A stretch of 64,000 bases of DNA from positions 372,001 through 436,000 of the forward strand of contig QEYB01000448.1 in assembly GCA_017562135.1 (NCBI GenBank), read 5' to 3'. The notes under the pieces are model-generated. The model did not search any database. It saw nothing but the letters and a program-made list of their open reading frames with translations, and was not told where the DNA came from. The stretch is from Dipylidium caninum (taxonomy: Eukaryota > Platyhelminthes > Cestoda > Cyclophyllidea > Dipylidiidae). Position numbers and translations under genes: made by a program. Below, in pieces: positions 24,691-36,881 of this stretch (its first letter is position 1; every line of letters begins with the position of its first letter).

Positions 24691-24843
24691 ATTCTACACA
24701 GCTAAACGAGGTAATTCTGTTACTAAATGAAAGGTGAAAGTTTAAACAATGAAGGAAAAAATGTACAAGTCAGGTACTTTGTATACCTCAAGGCAACGAA
24801 AGAAAGTATAAAATCCACCTGTATAAAAAATCGGCAATCACTG
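24691..24843 (+). repeat. Diverged direct duplication 2, copy 1
   Basis: Collinear with 25813-25963 at a nearly constant offset of about 1120 bases. Shared landmarks are CACA.AGCTAAAC, TGAAAGGT.GAAGT, AAACAAT, AAAATGTA.A, a run ending AGTA.AAATC and CG.CAATCACT. By eye about 65-70% identical. Confidence 0.7.
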
Positions 24844-24974
24844 CGTTGTCAACTGAATACATCAGTCGGTAGCGGTGACAAACGAGAATGTTTTAAACCG
24901 CTAACGACACCCTCCTGTAAGCCGGCCACTTGTCTCGCTTGGGATGCGCCTCACATCTACGACTTTCTCACTAC

Positions 24975-25230
24975 TCTGCCATGCTCCTATGAATGGGTCT
25001 GCGTCGGGCAGGTGTCTTAGTCGTCCTCGTCGGCGTCTTCGTCCCGATCTCCCTCGTCTTCGGCCTCATCATCCTCGTTGTCGACGACATCCTCGTGCGA
25101 GTCGCCCACATGTCTCGCCTATGCCACACTCATGTGAATGGGTCTGCGTCGGGCAGGTGGTTCCGTCGTCATCGTCTCCGTCCCCGTCGGCATCCTCGTC
25201 GTCCTCGTCATACGCACGTTAGTGGCCCTC
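24975..25230 (+). repeat. Tandem duplication of about 145 bp with TCGTCC-rich tail
   Basis: A 24-base block starting GAATGGGTCTGCGTCGGGCA is identical at 24991-25014 and 25136-25159. The flanks are also similar (CTCTGCCATGCTCCTAT versus CTATGCCACACTCATGT). Each copy is followed by an imperfect TCGTC/CTCGTC repeat of 60-90 bases. On the plus strand each copy starts an ATG frame reading MGLRRAG and then a valine-rich hydrophobic stretch; on the minus strand the repeat reads Asp/Glu-rich. Confidence 0.8.
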
Positions 25231-25812
25231 GTCTGGCTCTGGATGGAAGGACTTGGCGTGGACGCAGGTAATAGCTCGAAACTCGACCTTCCCCGATTAG
25301 GACCCAACGCCACCTCAGAGTGTCAAGGTGAATGTCCACAGGGCAGTCCGAGAAGTGGCACTTGACAATACGTCCGGTGGGAAGAAGGCGAACACGACTT
25401 CTGTGCTTTCTACCTGAAGCGTCGACCTCACCTGTCCACTGTGAATGGGGATCAGTGGTAACCTGTTTTCGTGGCTACATTTGTCGCCAATTCGAGGCAA
25501 CTGATGTCGGTGAAAATGAACTTCCAGTGTGAACAGCACCTTTCTATCACAGTCGCGCAGTTTCTACACTGCCATCAGGCGAAAATTAGGAAAAAAGTCC
25601 CCTGACGACCCCGCCGACCTTGACTGGACTCGACGGCCAGATCGTTGAACACTTTTCAATCAAAAATTACCAAATCGAAACCGGGCAACACACTTTTGAC
25701 GACACTGAGATTTCCTTCGAGGTTTAATTCACGTCTTTTGTTTGGAAATAATACGCTAAAGTAGATCTGGTATGCAGGTCTTGTTCTCCCATCTTAAATT
25801 TGGGATGAAAAC

Positions 25813-25963
25813 AAAAGCACATAGCTAAACAATACAATTTTCTTACTACTTGAAAGGTAGAAGTCCAAACAATAGGCGAAAATGTAAATTAGGCACGGTG
25901 ACCACGTAAACTAGACAAAAGAAAAGAGTAAAATCTCCTTTTGGACAAAATCCGCGATCACTC
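25813..25963 (+). repeat. Diverged direct duplication 2, copy 2
   Basis: Second copy of 24691-24843, with small indels. No open frame is shared between the copies. Confidence 0.7.
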
Positions 25964-26505
25964 ATTTGCCGAAAATGTGGGCAAAAGCCCCTTCACCCAT
26001 AAATCGCTGATAATTGCAGTAATCTTGAAATCTCAACCTCCTCGTAGGCGCGAATACGCAGCCTTCCGACCGCCTCAAGTCCCGAATGACGGAGGCTCTG
26101 CCTTCTTGTGTCTACTTTGCGCAACTCAAAAGCCTTTCAAGTCGCTAAGCCCCTTCCTGACTTTTTATTCTCCCCTCCAACCGGAAAATCACAGCCCCGT
26201 TGCAGCTCGAAATCCCTGTCCTCTCCGGCCCGAGGCACGAGTTCTCCTGCGGGTGACAGACGAGGTGGCCCGAGGCGGGGACAGTCGGGGCCTGTCGACT
26301 GCTAGTGGCAGCTCAACACCCATTATTCATTAGAGGCTAATTAAAAGCCCATTTTACCGAAGCCTCATTAGCATGCAATTTACGGGGATAGGCCAACACG
26401 GCATTCATGAGCTCTTAATTAGCATTCCCGTGTGGCAGCAGTGGTCATCGCAGTCAGCGCCTCATTTGCACACCACTTTAACCACGCCAGTCTAGTCATG
26501 CTCTC

Positions 26506-26576
26506 GGGAGGGGCGGCGGTCTGGGGCCTGGGCCGGGGACGGGGGCGGGGGCGGAGTCGGGGCGGAGGCGGGGAAG
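26506..26576 (+). other. G-rich tract with quadruplex pattern
   Basis: About 70 bases of G runs (three to six G) spaced by one to four bases on the plus strand, with GC-box-like GGGGCGG elements. Confidence 0.65.
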
Positions 26577-28040
26577 GCAAAGCCACGGAACAGGCTCTCA
26601 GTCAGGATTATCTTCCGCCTTCAGTCAACTTCTGGTTAAAATGTAAATTATGGTGGTAGTTCAGCAGACTCATGTCTCCTTGGTCCATTCTTTTGGGCGA
26701 CGTGGCAATTCGCCCACTTTGGGAGGTAAAATGCCTTCCAGTCGAGACGGGGTATTTTCGATAAATGTGCTTCTTTTCACCACACAAAACCACTAATTCG
26801 TCTCAGCCGAGGCTCAGATTTCTCTCAATTGTTTTAACTGGGATGTTAAATTTAAAAAAAGGAGTCTTCTTCTCGTGTGGAGAGCTCAAGAATCCACAGG
26901 AGACGGTCAAGTAGTAATCCTCTCGGTCTGCACACTTCCCCACTCCCCATAAACTGCCACCTCCAAATCTTTGATCTCCGTTAGCGATATTATCTCGCTC
27001 TCTGACCCCCTCTCCCTCCAAAGTCCTAACTAAATGTGACACTGGAGAGGCGAAACAAGGTTATTCGCGGGCAAAACCCCCTTTTCAGGGGAATATTTGC
27101 GTGGAGACATCAGATGCTATTGCGAATATCGCGACTATATGCATCTTTTCTCACAATCGTGCCTATTAATTATTCACTACGGTGGTTTTTCGCCACGGGA
27201 ATGCAGGAATTCCGCATCTACCGCATCTACAACTACTCTTCGAAGATTGCAGTGGACCCGACTGTCCCGAGAGGCGAAGACCGCAGTTGAGCCCATAACC
27301 AGGACGGATGAAGGCGACGAGTTGACTAAAATCAGTAGCCAAGCCTCACCACAGCCTCTTTCCTCTGCCTCAGAAATCGCTGGAGGTGATTAGTTGGAGC
27401 AGGCCACTTTTTTTAATTAGGGGTTTGCAATTACACGAGTATGTGAGGCCAGGGCAGTAATGTACACGAGAGGGACATAAGCTGCTCTGAAACTGCTCTC
27501 GCCCCACGAATCTACACTCCGTGGGAGGAGGGAAGGCGACTTCCTTTGCAGTTGTGAAAGCATTTCCGAGGGGCCCCAGAGGGTGGGGCCACCTTCCGGT
27601 GGGAGCGCGGCTCAGGTAGAGACCTCAGTGAGGCAACTGCCCCTATCCGCTAGAGGCCGCAACTCTGAGAATGGGTGGGTTGAAGAGTCCTGTTGCTGCA
27701 GGGCAGGGAAGACTAACTTCTAAATGAATAAATAATGGGGACAATGGACGGAGGCAAGTGAGATCACAACACGGAACCACGGGCCGTAATTCCCCCGGAG
27801 ATGTTGATCGCCTACACATTTATTAAGTTGGAAACTATGAGAAGGACGTTGAAAGTAAGTGGAAGACAAAAAGCGCCATTTTTGCGTTATTCAATAGAAA
27901 TAACTTCCATTGGCATCTGCGACCTTCTGCCGACGATTTGGCAAGTCATATTTGCCTTTAGGTCGAAGAAATGATTTAATGTCTTTTATAGCATTTTGCT
28001 CATGTCATTTTTTTCTCTTAGTGGTCAGAGAAATATCGTG

Positions 28041-28491
28041 CGACGGATATGGGAGATATAGAAGAATGCCACATTGTCGAGAAGATATTTAATTTGTCAA
28101 TAGATATTCAAGTTTCTTATGGTCGTCTTTCAGCGCTATCATCATGGACACTTCCTCTTGCGGTCGGTCGGTGGGTCCGTGGGTCGGTCATCTACACTTG
28201 CATCAGTTTGTACGGCCGGCATGCAGAAGTCCATTTTTTTGTTTTCTTTATCGTGATCGGATGCTGTTTACCGCAGTCATAGTCGTATCGGTGGCAAGCT
28301 TCTATCTAGTTCGGGTCCTAATCTACGAAGAACTCAGTGTTTGTGGGTTGCACTCCACATTCGTCGTCCTTAATTCTTCCTCTCCATTATTAGAATGGGG
28401 CGGTGGTCTTCCACGGGTCGAGGCGCCCTTACGATACCCCAACAGCCGGAACGAAGTTTTCGGGAATCAACATCGAACACTTTGTTTTCTC
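28041..28491 (+). repeat. Dispersed element, copy B
   Basis: Aligns collinearly with the minus strand of 11386-11899, so the two copies are inverted and flank the protocadherin exon at distances of about 3 and 10 kb. No terminal inverted repeat, target-site duplication or poly(A) tail is obvious at either end. The open frame 28144-28539 overlaps most of this copy but its frame is not preserved in copy A. Confidence 0.8.
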
Positions 28492-31400
28492 CTACATCCA
28501 TCCCCGAATGTCCCGTTAATGTTTCCCGCATCAATTTGAACTCATACAAAAAAAAATAGATGTAAGTAGAGTCTTATATCACCTATATCACCTAGTTTGT
28601 GAAAAAATATCATATAAATGGGCCACTACCACTGAAATATCTCACCAAATGAGCTGGAAACTTATCATTCAAATTTATAAATACGAATGTCTTTCTCAGT
28701 CGTAGTAGAAAACAGCCCAAATAAAACTCCCTTTTCGTAGTTTCCAACCTTATAACTACTCAGTTGAAACCTTCCAAACGTCTCCAGGGTCGCTGGCGTC
28801 GGAGCGTCTGTTCTTCAGGGCTCCTCCTCAAGTGCAGGGAGCAGGGCCGCCTACTTCTCACTAGTCAAAACTGCTCCACACCACTGCCGAGTTGCCTAGG
28901 CTCGAGAAGAAGTGATTCTACGTGCGCAATTATCAGTAGTTGATGTGTAACCTCCATGTCATTCATTTTTAACTGAAGCCTCAAGTGTTTCAGTCGACCT
29001 CGAGGTCAAAGGTGCCATTTTCTCGGGGCTGAGGTCAGGCCTGGCCTCGAACTGTCTTACAAATAGAACCTGCCAAACCCCACGAATCCACCTCCACAAT
29101 TTCGCCCTACCTGAAAAGAATAATGAAGTAATCTGCCTTGTAAGTGTGCAAATGGCGTGACTGCAGTGACGAAGAAGGGGGTCGAGTGGATTAAAGAGTA
29201 AACTAGTGTGAAAGACAAAAAAAAAGAAAACATCGCATTTGAGAGGTGAAATTCGCGGGAGCGGGCCTGTCGCCTGAACCTGGAGGCGAGATTACCGTGA
29301 TGAGATGACATTCAGCCATTCAGGCCAAACCCGTTGCCATATTTTCAGCGTTTAGGACAGAGTTTTGTGCACTCACTGACAGTGTTTAATGTATGGCGCT
29401 AACCACGGCCACGTTTATAGCGCTTTCCGACTAAATCATAATGTTGTCTCCCACTATTTGACTTTTCTGCCCTAGACAACACATGGCAGCCTAGTGTTAA
29501 CGTCACACAATTACTCCCTGCCGCTTACAAATGAAATATGGTCAGTGACCAGGCAGAAGACCTACTTGGCCAGCTAAAGTATAATGCCATTTGGGCGTTT
29601 GTACAGTCGTCTGGTGGCTCCTTGGTCAGAACTGCCAAGTAAAGTTGACAACTCCATGGCGTTTGCAAATTACTTAACTGAAACGGGGATAAGTTGGCGG
29701 TTCTTCCGTGTGCAAGTCAGAAGGCCAGTGCCTCTTTTTGAGGGGTAATTTCCTTGAGTCCAAATGCAATTCATTTGCATGCTCGATCCTCAACGAACTC
29801 GTTAATAAATTCAACACTGCTTTCCGTCGGTGTCACTTAGCTTCACATGGAAGTCTGTCACCGCCTCATTCCGTGTTTAGTCCATCAGCAGGTCTGCAAG
29901 GCCCTCCTTTTATCACAATTCCTCCTCGTTTAGCTCTGAGGATGTGACGGAGTTATCTTCCTCACGCCTCCTGTTACCATGGCTCTAAAGAATTCGCCTG
30001 GGAGGCTAAAAAGTTTCGGATGTTTTCTTCTCAGTTGCTGCTGAAATCCGCGTTTGCACACAATCTGACCAAACCGAGATGGCATTTTATGATATAGGTG
30101 GAAATTTGTCAGAAGACTTCTTTTTCCTGTTACTCTGGCAGGAAGGAAATGTAACTCGCGCAGTTTACCCCAAATCATTGGTGAAGTTATGACTATACAA
30201 TTCGCTGGCTTAAACTATTCTCCCCCTGTGACAGGTGTGATGCATGGCTTTCTGTCTCAATCCACAAGAATTTCGAGGCATTGGTGGCGACTATGAAGTG
30301 GATGTTTAAGTGTCCCATGTTTTGCAGTCTTCACCTGAGTTTCAACCACTCCCCTTCTTGATTTCAATTTCGACCGTACACATGCGAGGTTGTTTCCAGC
30401 ATTCGAAGAAGAAAGAACTGAGGAGGATCTTTCGTGGCTGTTAGCATAATTGAACACACATTCGGCTAACAATATGTGGCATTAAAGTCACATCCCACTA
30501 TCCGGTTGAACACAATTTTTTGACAGTCAGCATTACTGCATTATGGTGAAGGAGTTTTTCTTTATGGAAAGAGATTATTTTCTACAGGTAACCTTGAATC
30601 TGTCAAAAAATCAAGGAAATTTGTATAGATAATGGTTTATGTGGAGTTGTCAGGACTCACGCTTTCTGTGTCGCGGCAGATTTAAGGAGACATCTCCTAG
30701 AGTGGCAAATAATGTTTACAACATTTGGATTCTGTGATACTAGACGAAGGCATTTCATCAAAATTTTACTGCGAGGTTATTTAATTAAGGAAGAGGAAGG
30801 CGACATCTCCAATCCATCATAGCGTTTAGCGTGACAGTTTGTATTTCCAACTTAGTCACCACTTTTCCACTGCTATTTGCGATCTCTTCCCCAATATTAA
30901 ATGAAAATATCGAAATTGCTAGTTTTACTTTCACAATTACTGCGTGGGACCAGTCGCTTCGAAGACAGCTTTTGCTGGAAATTTGTTTTAGTGGGAGACA
31001 CCGCTTGTCTCGACGATACCTTTTTTGGAGGCTAAATTGATCTGACAAAAGAAAGTGATTACGGACGATGAATGGCTTTTGTGAGTATTCCAAACTCTAA
31101 CCCCTCAATATACAATCTCACAATGCTCTGGAAAGAGGTCAACTTTTTTAAGCCAAATGTCAGTCTTTGAAGCCGCAGTGTTAAGCTACAGGCAACTGTC
31201 AAGTCCTCCTGACGAGCGATGTGGGTATCCTGCACACACACGCACAAGGGGAAATGCATCCCACCTTGATAAGATCATGCATCAACAGTGTGGTGTTGTA
31301 TTCCACGCTTTGATTTCGGTCAGCGCTATAAACCTGTTCGGTGATGGGGAAGCGCGCTTATACGCGGCTGAGGGAAATTTGGGAAAAAAACATGGCTCCA

Positions 31401-32003
31401 GACAGGAGATTTTTGGCTACAAATGAACCAAAACGCAATAACCTGGCAAAAAAGTGAGAGATTTATTCCAGTTCTGTGTCAGGAGAGGGTTAGTGGAATG
31501 AAGGTCCCCGTGTTTACCGCCTCTTTACCTCAAAGCTGAGAAGAGCTTTGGTAAGGACAGGTCGTACACAACCTCGCCAATTATCAACTTGTAAGGGAGG
31601 CATCTACTCCAAGTGTGCATAACTTTGTCACCAAAGGCCAATATTTCCGCCATCTCGAGGGTGTCACGTGCCCGTCCGATCCACAAGCGGTGATTCCTCA
31701 GACCGTCGACGTGTCTCATTAAGTCGGACGTCAAACAAACCACTTTGCGTGAACACACTCCGCTGAAAAGGCAAATGCGCTCAAAATACATGAAGCAGTC
31801 GCCTGATGGTACTTAAAAGTACTAGAAGTAGTAGCGTCCTCTCGCGTTAAGGGGAAAGTTCTCCCATCTAAAGAGAAGATTGTATCTTCTCGATCCCGTT
31901 TCCGTAAAAGCCACACACACAGGATCTGAGTCCTTCCCCATGGCGTGACGGGTGCCAGTGAATGTGGGAAAATATTTTTCACTAATTAAAGGGGATTCCG
32001 TGA

Positions 32004-32015
32004 GTGTGTGTGTGT
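32004..32015 (+). repeat. (TG)n microsatellite
   Basis: Six TG units. Confidence 0.8.
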
Positions 32016-35000
32016 ATTTCGAAATTGTGGAGAGTTTATGGAAGGAATTTACACTTTTACCCTCTCCACCCCATCACCCCATAACGCGAGGCTGTGAGTT
32101 GCCTCAAATGGCACTTTAAGTCCTCCTCCTCACAAGGCTGCCACTTCTGCTCTTTTTGACTTAAGTCGCGTTGAGCTAATGGGATAGGACATTGCCAGTA
32201 ATCCTTGGTAAACTGGTTCGAATGCATATTTGTAGAATCATGCAAACTTGCCTGCAGCATTTCACGAAAGCTCTCCTCTCATCCGGACCGCATTACCGTG
32301 TCAGTGGCTTCCTCCCAAGTGACCTCGTTTAAATTAGTTAAGGTGTTGTTCCACCCAATTCAACCCTCTTCTTTCCTAAGCCCGTGGAAGAGTTAAAACT
32401 TTTAGCAAAGGGCGATCTTTAACTTGTTCAACTCTCCAAGGCGTCGTTCACATGTCCAAATTGACATAAAACGGTGACAATCAAGAAGAGTAATGCCGCA
32501 GTGCTCAATTATTCATAAACAGTCTCCAAAAGGAATGATATTTTCAAGTAAAGGTGGGAACACCGAACGCTAAGGAGAAGAAAAAAGGGATGCGCGCTTC
32601 AAAGGGGAGCATAGGAGAAAGTCTCACTTAAAGTCGCTTTGTGTAGTGAGTTTTACCTCGCATCAGAAGGAATGAGCGTATCATCGTTGAGACGAAGTTG
32701 GGGAAAAGCTAGCTCGTCAGTGTGCGCGGCACACGAGTTGGCTTTGAGGGACGACTAGCAGACAACTTGAGGCATTTCGACGGATTACCTCCTCCAACAG
32801 TGTCGACGAAAACCGTCGAGCGGAGCGACTGTCGTCGAAGTAGTCGCAATGGAATCCTTCGGGTTGCGCAGCAAAGTAGCGGGGACGAAGGCATCGATGC
32901 TCATCCTCACTGATGCTCTCGTATTTGTTGCCAAATGCTTTATCAGCAACAAAAACATCAAAAAAACTTGTTTATTTTCCTGCAATCTGCCACAGATGAC
33001 TCGATTTATGCAAAATAAAGCTACCGTAAAGTTATGTCCGTTTTGGGAATAATGCCACAAAAACTTTTGTCCTTGTTGTCAATAAACTTTATTAAATAAT
33101 ATAGCAATTGCCGTCATGAATAGTGCCTACTTGGCAGTGTGAGGGTAAATTGAATATACCGAGTCTACTATTAAATTTTGCGTTAACAATATTAACATTT
33201 TTGTTAGCGGCATACAACCGGCCTATTTGCCTCGCACACCTCCTTCGAAGACCTTCGAAAAACTGCAAAATGAGCGCAGCGCAGTGGAGCTAAGAGGGAT
33301 AGAAGGCGTCGCTTCTTGTTATCCCACACTGCAGTTGCCGGGATTCCTGTCCCCAAATTACTGTTTCCCAGAGGGGGGAAGGCGAGCGAGGACGCGATGC
33401 AACGAGTTTATGATGGATGAGTTAATAAGGAGTGGCGTAGCGCATGCAGAAGCCATAAATGCAAGTCCTGACCTGATGAACGAAAGGGGGCCCCGAAGTC
33501 TGGACGTCTGTGGATTCGGAGGCCTTTTAACCGCGTAAGGGTCATTATAACCGCCCCCTTCCCCTCTTTCTCCCGACCTGACCGGCCGATCGTGCATGGA
33601 CCAAGCAGGTGAAGACGTTCGACTCCGTGCGAACGAGACATTCCGCTTGGACGATGTCTGCACTGCGTCCCACGAAGTTGTTCACAGACTCACGCAGAAG
33701 TTCTCATGTAATGGCACATGGGGCAATTTACTGAATATTCAGCAACATCCCAAGCTGCGTCTGACGCCAAGGAGTCTCCGAAATCACGACTTCTCCCTTT
33801 TTCGACATCAACACATTCACCGGACTCGGTGTTCTCTCCTGTCAAGTGACTGCTAAACACCCACTTTTATGAACCTTGGTGGACGTCCTAATGAGTGTCA
33901 TAACTTGCTGACGACTATGAGCGGCCCTACACTCTCCTCTTACCGGTGGAATCTTCCTCCACACCGCAGCTTCTCGGTGTCCGGGCATCTACTCTTCACC
34001 CTTTTCTAACTTTTACGGTACTGGAAATGGCAGATTTTGGCCTCCTCCTGAGCAGCATTCGCGCAGAAGACGGACTCAAAGCCCTTTTTACAGAAGTGTG
34101 ATTTAATTTTTGACACGGGATGTGGCTATGAAGGCGACGCTGAAGCCCACATAAAGTACTTAACCTAGAAATTTTACCCTTTGAAAGATTTGTATTCTCC
34201 TAAACTGGTTTTAGTCCCTAAGGCAAGGGGCTATTCGGCGTGAGGAACCCTTTTCCCCCAAAATGACATTCGAATCGCCTAAATGGACGAACTCCTCAGC
34301 TGAGTCTTTTCTGTTGGCTTCACAAGGCGTTAGAAAAGGAGTTTTGCTTTGCTTTAGAGTGTCTTCTGTGACCGAAAATACCTTCCTTCCCGTCAGTAAA
34401 TCCACTCGAAAGACTAATTTGTATTTTAAAAAGTGCTAACATCTAAAAACGCAAGTGTCCACTCTGTAAGGGGATTTTAATAAGGAGACTCTCCGTGTGC
34501 CCCAGGCAGACAAATCTACTGTTTTGGGGTAAGTGGCGGGAGGAATATCTCCTCTGTGACGCTTCATTCCACTTCTTGGTCCACCTCTCCCTAGACTTTA
34601 TATTCTATCACTTTCTGTTGGCTAACTCATTTAGTTCCTGCCTTCCTTCCGCCTCCAGACTGCACGCAGAATGGGCAAAATGAGCCTTCTAAGTGGGTGG
34701 GGAGACGCTGGGCCGAATTCTAATGATGACTGATTAGCTCCTTCGGTACGTGGTCACTCGAAATAGGTTACACAGGCGACTTGGGGGCCATTGCGGGTGT
34801 AAAAAGTACAACATTTAAGGTATTTAACGTCTTCACACTCTTCTCCCCGCCCCAGGCCAGTCGCATCCCTCACGGCCGCCGAACCTCTCACAAGTCGTTC
34901 ATGGAAGGGAAATCCCGAGGGAGGAGCAAAAAACTGGCGCTTAGCGGAGGCACTAATTTGCGGGGGAGAGGAAGAGATTGGCCTATGCTCAACTGTCACT

Positions 35001-35253
35001 TTCATTTACTTCTTCAATCATAATAACTACGAGTTTTTACCTTATTAGCCACACACCTTTGGAGTCCAAAATGAATGCGCAAAATGCCTTATTAACTTTC
35101 TTTCACCCCAAATTCCCCTTCTTTTTTGTGTATCTTCCCTCACCGTAAAATATGTGTGCGTGTGATGTTTCTGCAACTTTCAACTTAAAATCAAACCTCG
35201 AGTGATTTACAGTCGAACCAGGGGAGAAGATTAAATTCAGACCTGAGTCAGAG

Positions 35254-35440
35254 CGGAAGTGACGCCATTATCATAACGGAAGTGGAGGCGAGGCGGGGCG
35301 GAGCGGGGCGGAGCGGGGCGAGGGGAGGGGCGCCCGGGCGGCGGGTCGGCGAGGCGGACGGGAGCGCGGGCGGAGCGGGAGGACGAGTGGAAAGCACGGC
35401 TCGGAGGCGGAGGAAGGCCTGGGGGATGGGGTGGGATTGG
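35254..35440 (+). promoter_or_regulatory. CpG/GC-box island with paired ETS-type sites, no gene attached
   Basis: CGGAAGTGAC at 35254-35263 and CGGAAGTG at 35277-35284 are ETS consensus sites. The first runs into GACGCCATTATC, resembling a composite ETS/CRE/YY1-type promoter. About 115 bases of repeated GGCGGGGCGGAGC follow (35285-35400), with many GC boxes and CpGs, then ATTGG at 35435-35439. The island looks like a housekeeping-type promoter, but I see no coding exon within several kb on either strand. Confidence 0.4.
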
Positions 35441-35442
35441 GG

Positions 35443-35456
35443 CACACACACACACA
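35443..35456 (+). repeat. (CA)n microsatellite
   Basis: Seven CA units at the end of the GC island. Confidence 0.85.
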
Positions 35457-36034
35457 GCATCCTCCTCAGTTTGCTTACTCAGCGCACCATGCAGTTAGGT
35501 TTATTTGTTTGAAATTCATGCAAATCTCACATTCCACGCAGTCATCACGATTTCACAAAATCGGAAACTCAGCGGAACTTTTCCTCGATTTGTCTACAAT
35601 ATTTTTTTTTAATGCCTTAGCCTTTCCGCGGTCTGGATAACTACTTTATCAGGCTCCTGTGAGGCTACTTTCTAGTTGAGTACAAGTCTTCCCTCCCGCA
35701 TTTTCATATCGCCCTTAGAGGCCGACGGGAAGAGGGTGTCCGTCATGCGGTTTTAAGGCAACTTGTCAAGATTGTTAAAGGCCATAGGTATATGACAGGT
35801 TATTTACTAACTTACACCAATCTCCACTCATTCATTGGTGAGCTGGACGACTGGTGTTGTTGGTTTTATGTCCTGTTAAGCTGAGAAGAATCAGTTTCTT
35901 GATGATTGGTGAGGTGAGGATGAACAAATGCCTCATGGGCGCAATCGTCGAGTCTCCCTTTGCAGGCGTCTCGGCATTCGACAGGCGAGTTTATATTTCA
36001 CCCTAGTCGGTCTGTGATTTCGAGATGGAAAAAG

Positions 36035-36074
36035 GTGGGTTGGTGTGGGCGGGGGTGGGGGTGGAGAGGGGGGC
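36035..36074 (+). other. G-rich tract with quadruplex pattern
   Basis: GGTGGGTTGGTGTGGG followed by longer runs of four to six G; fits G3+N1-7 on the plus strand. Confidence 0.6.
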
Positions 36075-36854
36075 GAGCAGACGAGAGACTGAAGCAACCC
36101 CCTCGAGCATCCCTGAACGCGGTGAATGGGCCACATGCAAAATTTCTCGAAAAGCCCCCTTTGCATAATTCATTTTCACTTCAAACAATTTTGTGCCACC
36201 GCGTCGCGTGCAGAAAATCACAGATTCTCGGAATTAGAAAAAAGTGTACGGTTGGGTTTCACCCAAAATCTAGTCTTTTAATTCTGTGACACAGAAGAAG
36301 AAACAACGCCTACTTGGTACAAAAGGAGCGTCTCACATGTGTAAGTGAGTCCTTGCCTTTTTTCTCAGCGGTGCTACTTAAGATTGAAAATTATAAGTCA
36401 ACACTTTCGCCTGGCGCAAATGATCATTCTGAAGCCTAACAATGGCGGACTTCATTTACGAATAAGCGCAGACGAGGTGTGTAACGACTTTGGTTACTTC
36501 TTCACACAGTACCGATTTACCTCGTATTTTTTTCATCATAAACACAAAATACATTGCGTAGTTCGCCTTAAAAGGGTACCATGAATACATTGCGTGTTTG
36601 CCAATGTTGTCCACAACCACTTCGAGGCGGTGCGGCCGCTCGGGGGTGGCTAAAGCCACAGGTGAACAAGGCATCCCCACGAAAGTCTCCTTCCTCCCTC
36701 TCTTGACCCTTTTCTTCCTCCTTACTAAATGAAAGTATTCTCACTAAGCGGTGCCGTCTAATGGTGTGATGTTCGGGTCGGTCGAGGTGGTGATGCTGGC
36801 CGAGAGGACGACGCCTCCTGCGCAGTGGGCAGAAAGGCGAGGCGGACGCGGACA

Positions 36855-36881
36855 GGGAAGGGAAGGGAAGGGAAGAGAAGG
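36855..36881 (+). other. (GGGAA)n tandem, perfect quadruplex motif
   Basis: GGG runs at 36855, 36860, 36865 and 36870 are separated by AA, an exact G3N2 four-run array within a purine-only stretch. Confidence 0.75.

Larger units (their letters stand above)
24048..26505. other. Duplication-rich interval
   Basis: Holds two further duplications: 24691-24843 with 25813-25963, and a tandem unit of about 145 bases at 24975-25230. An open frame at 24087-24323 (Ser/Leu/Pro-rich) could be an exon but cannot be joined in phase to the exon before it. A TAAT-rich patch lies at 26320-26428. Confidence 0.5.
26577..35253. other. Gene-free interval
   Basis: No coding exon is recognised on either strand. 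It contains copy B of the dispersed element (28041-28491) and a short (TG)n tract at 32004-32015. Composition is moderately GC-rich, with many short open frames in all six frames, none with motifs or linked splice sites I could join. Confidence 0.5.

Noticed and set aside
25020..25230. Acidic Asp/Glu tail encoded on the minus strand by the TCGTCC repeats
   Set aside because: The acidic frame is closed by stops on both sides and has no ATG or splice-linked exon; it is the reverse reading of a simple repeat.
32205..32396. tRNA-like box B string (GGTTCGAATGC) near 32215
   Set aside because: No matching box A, no acceptor stem and no cloverleaf could be folded around it.
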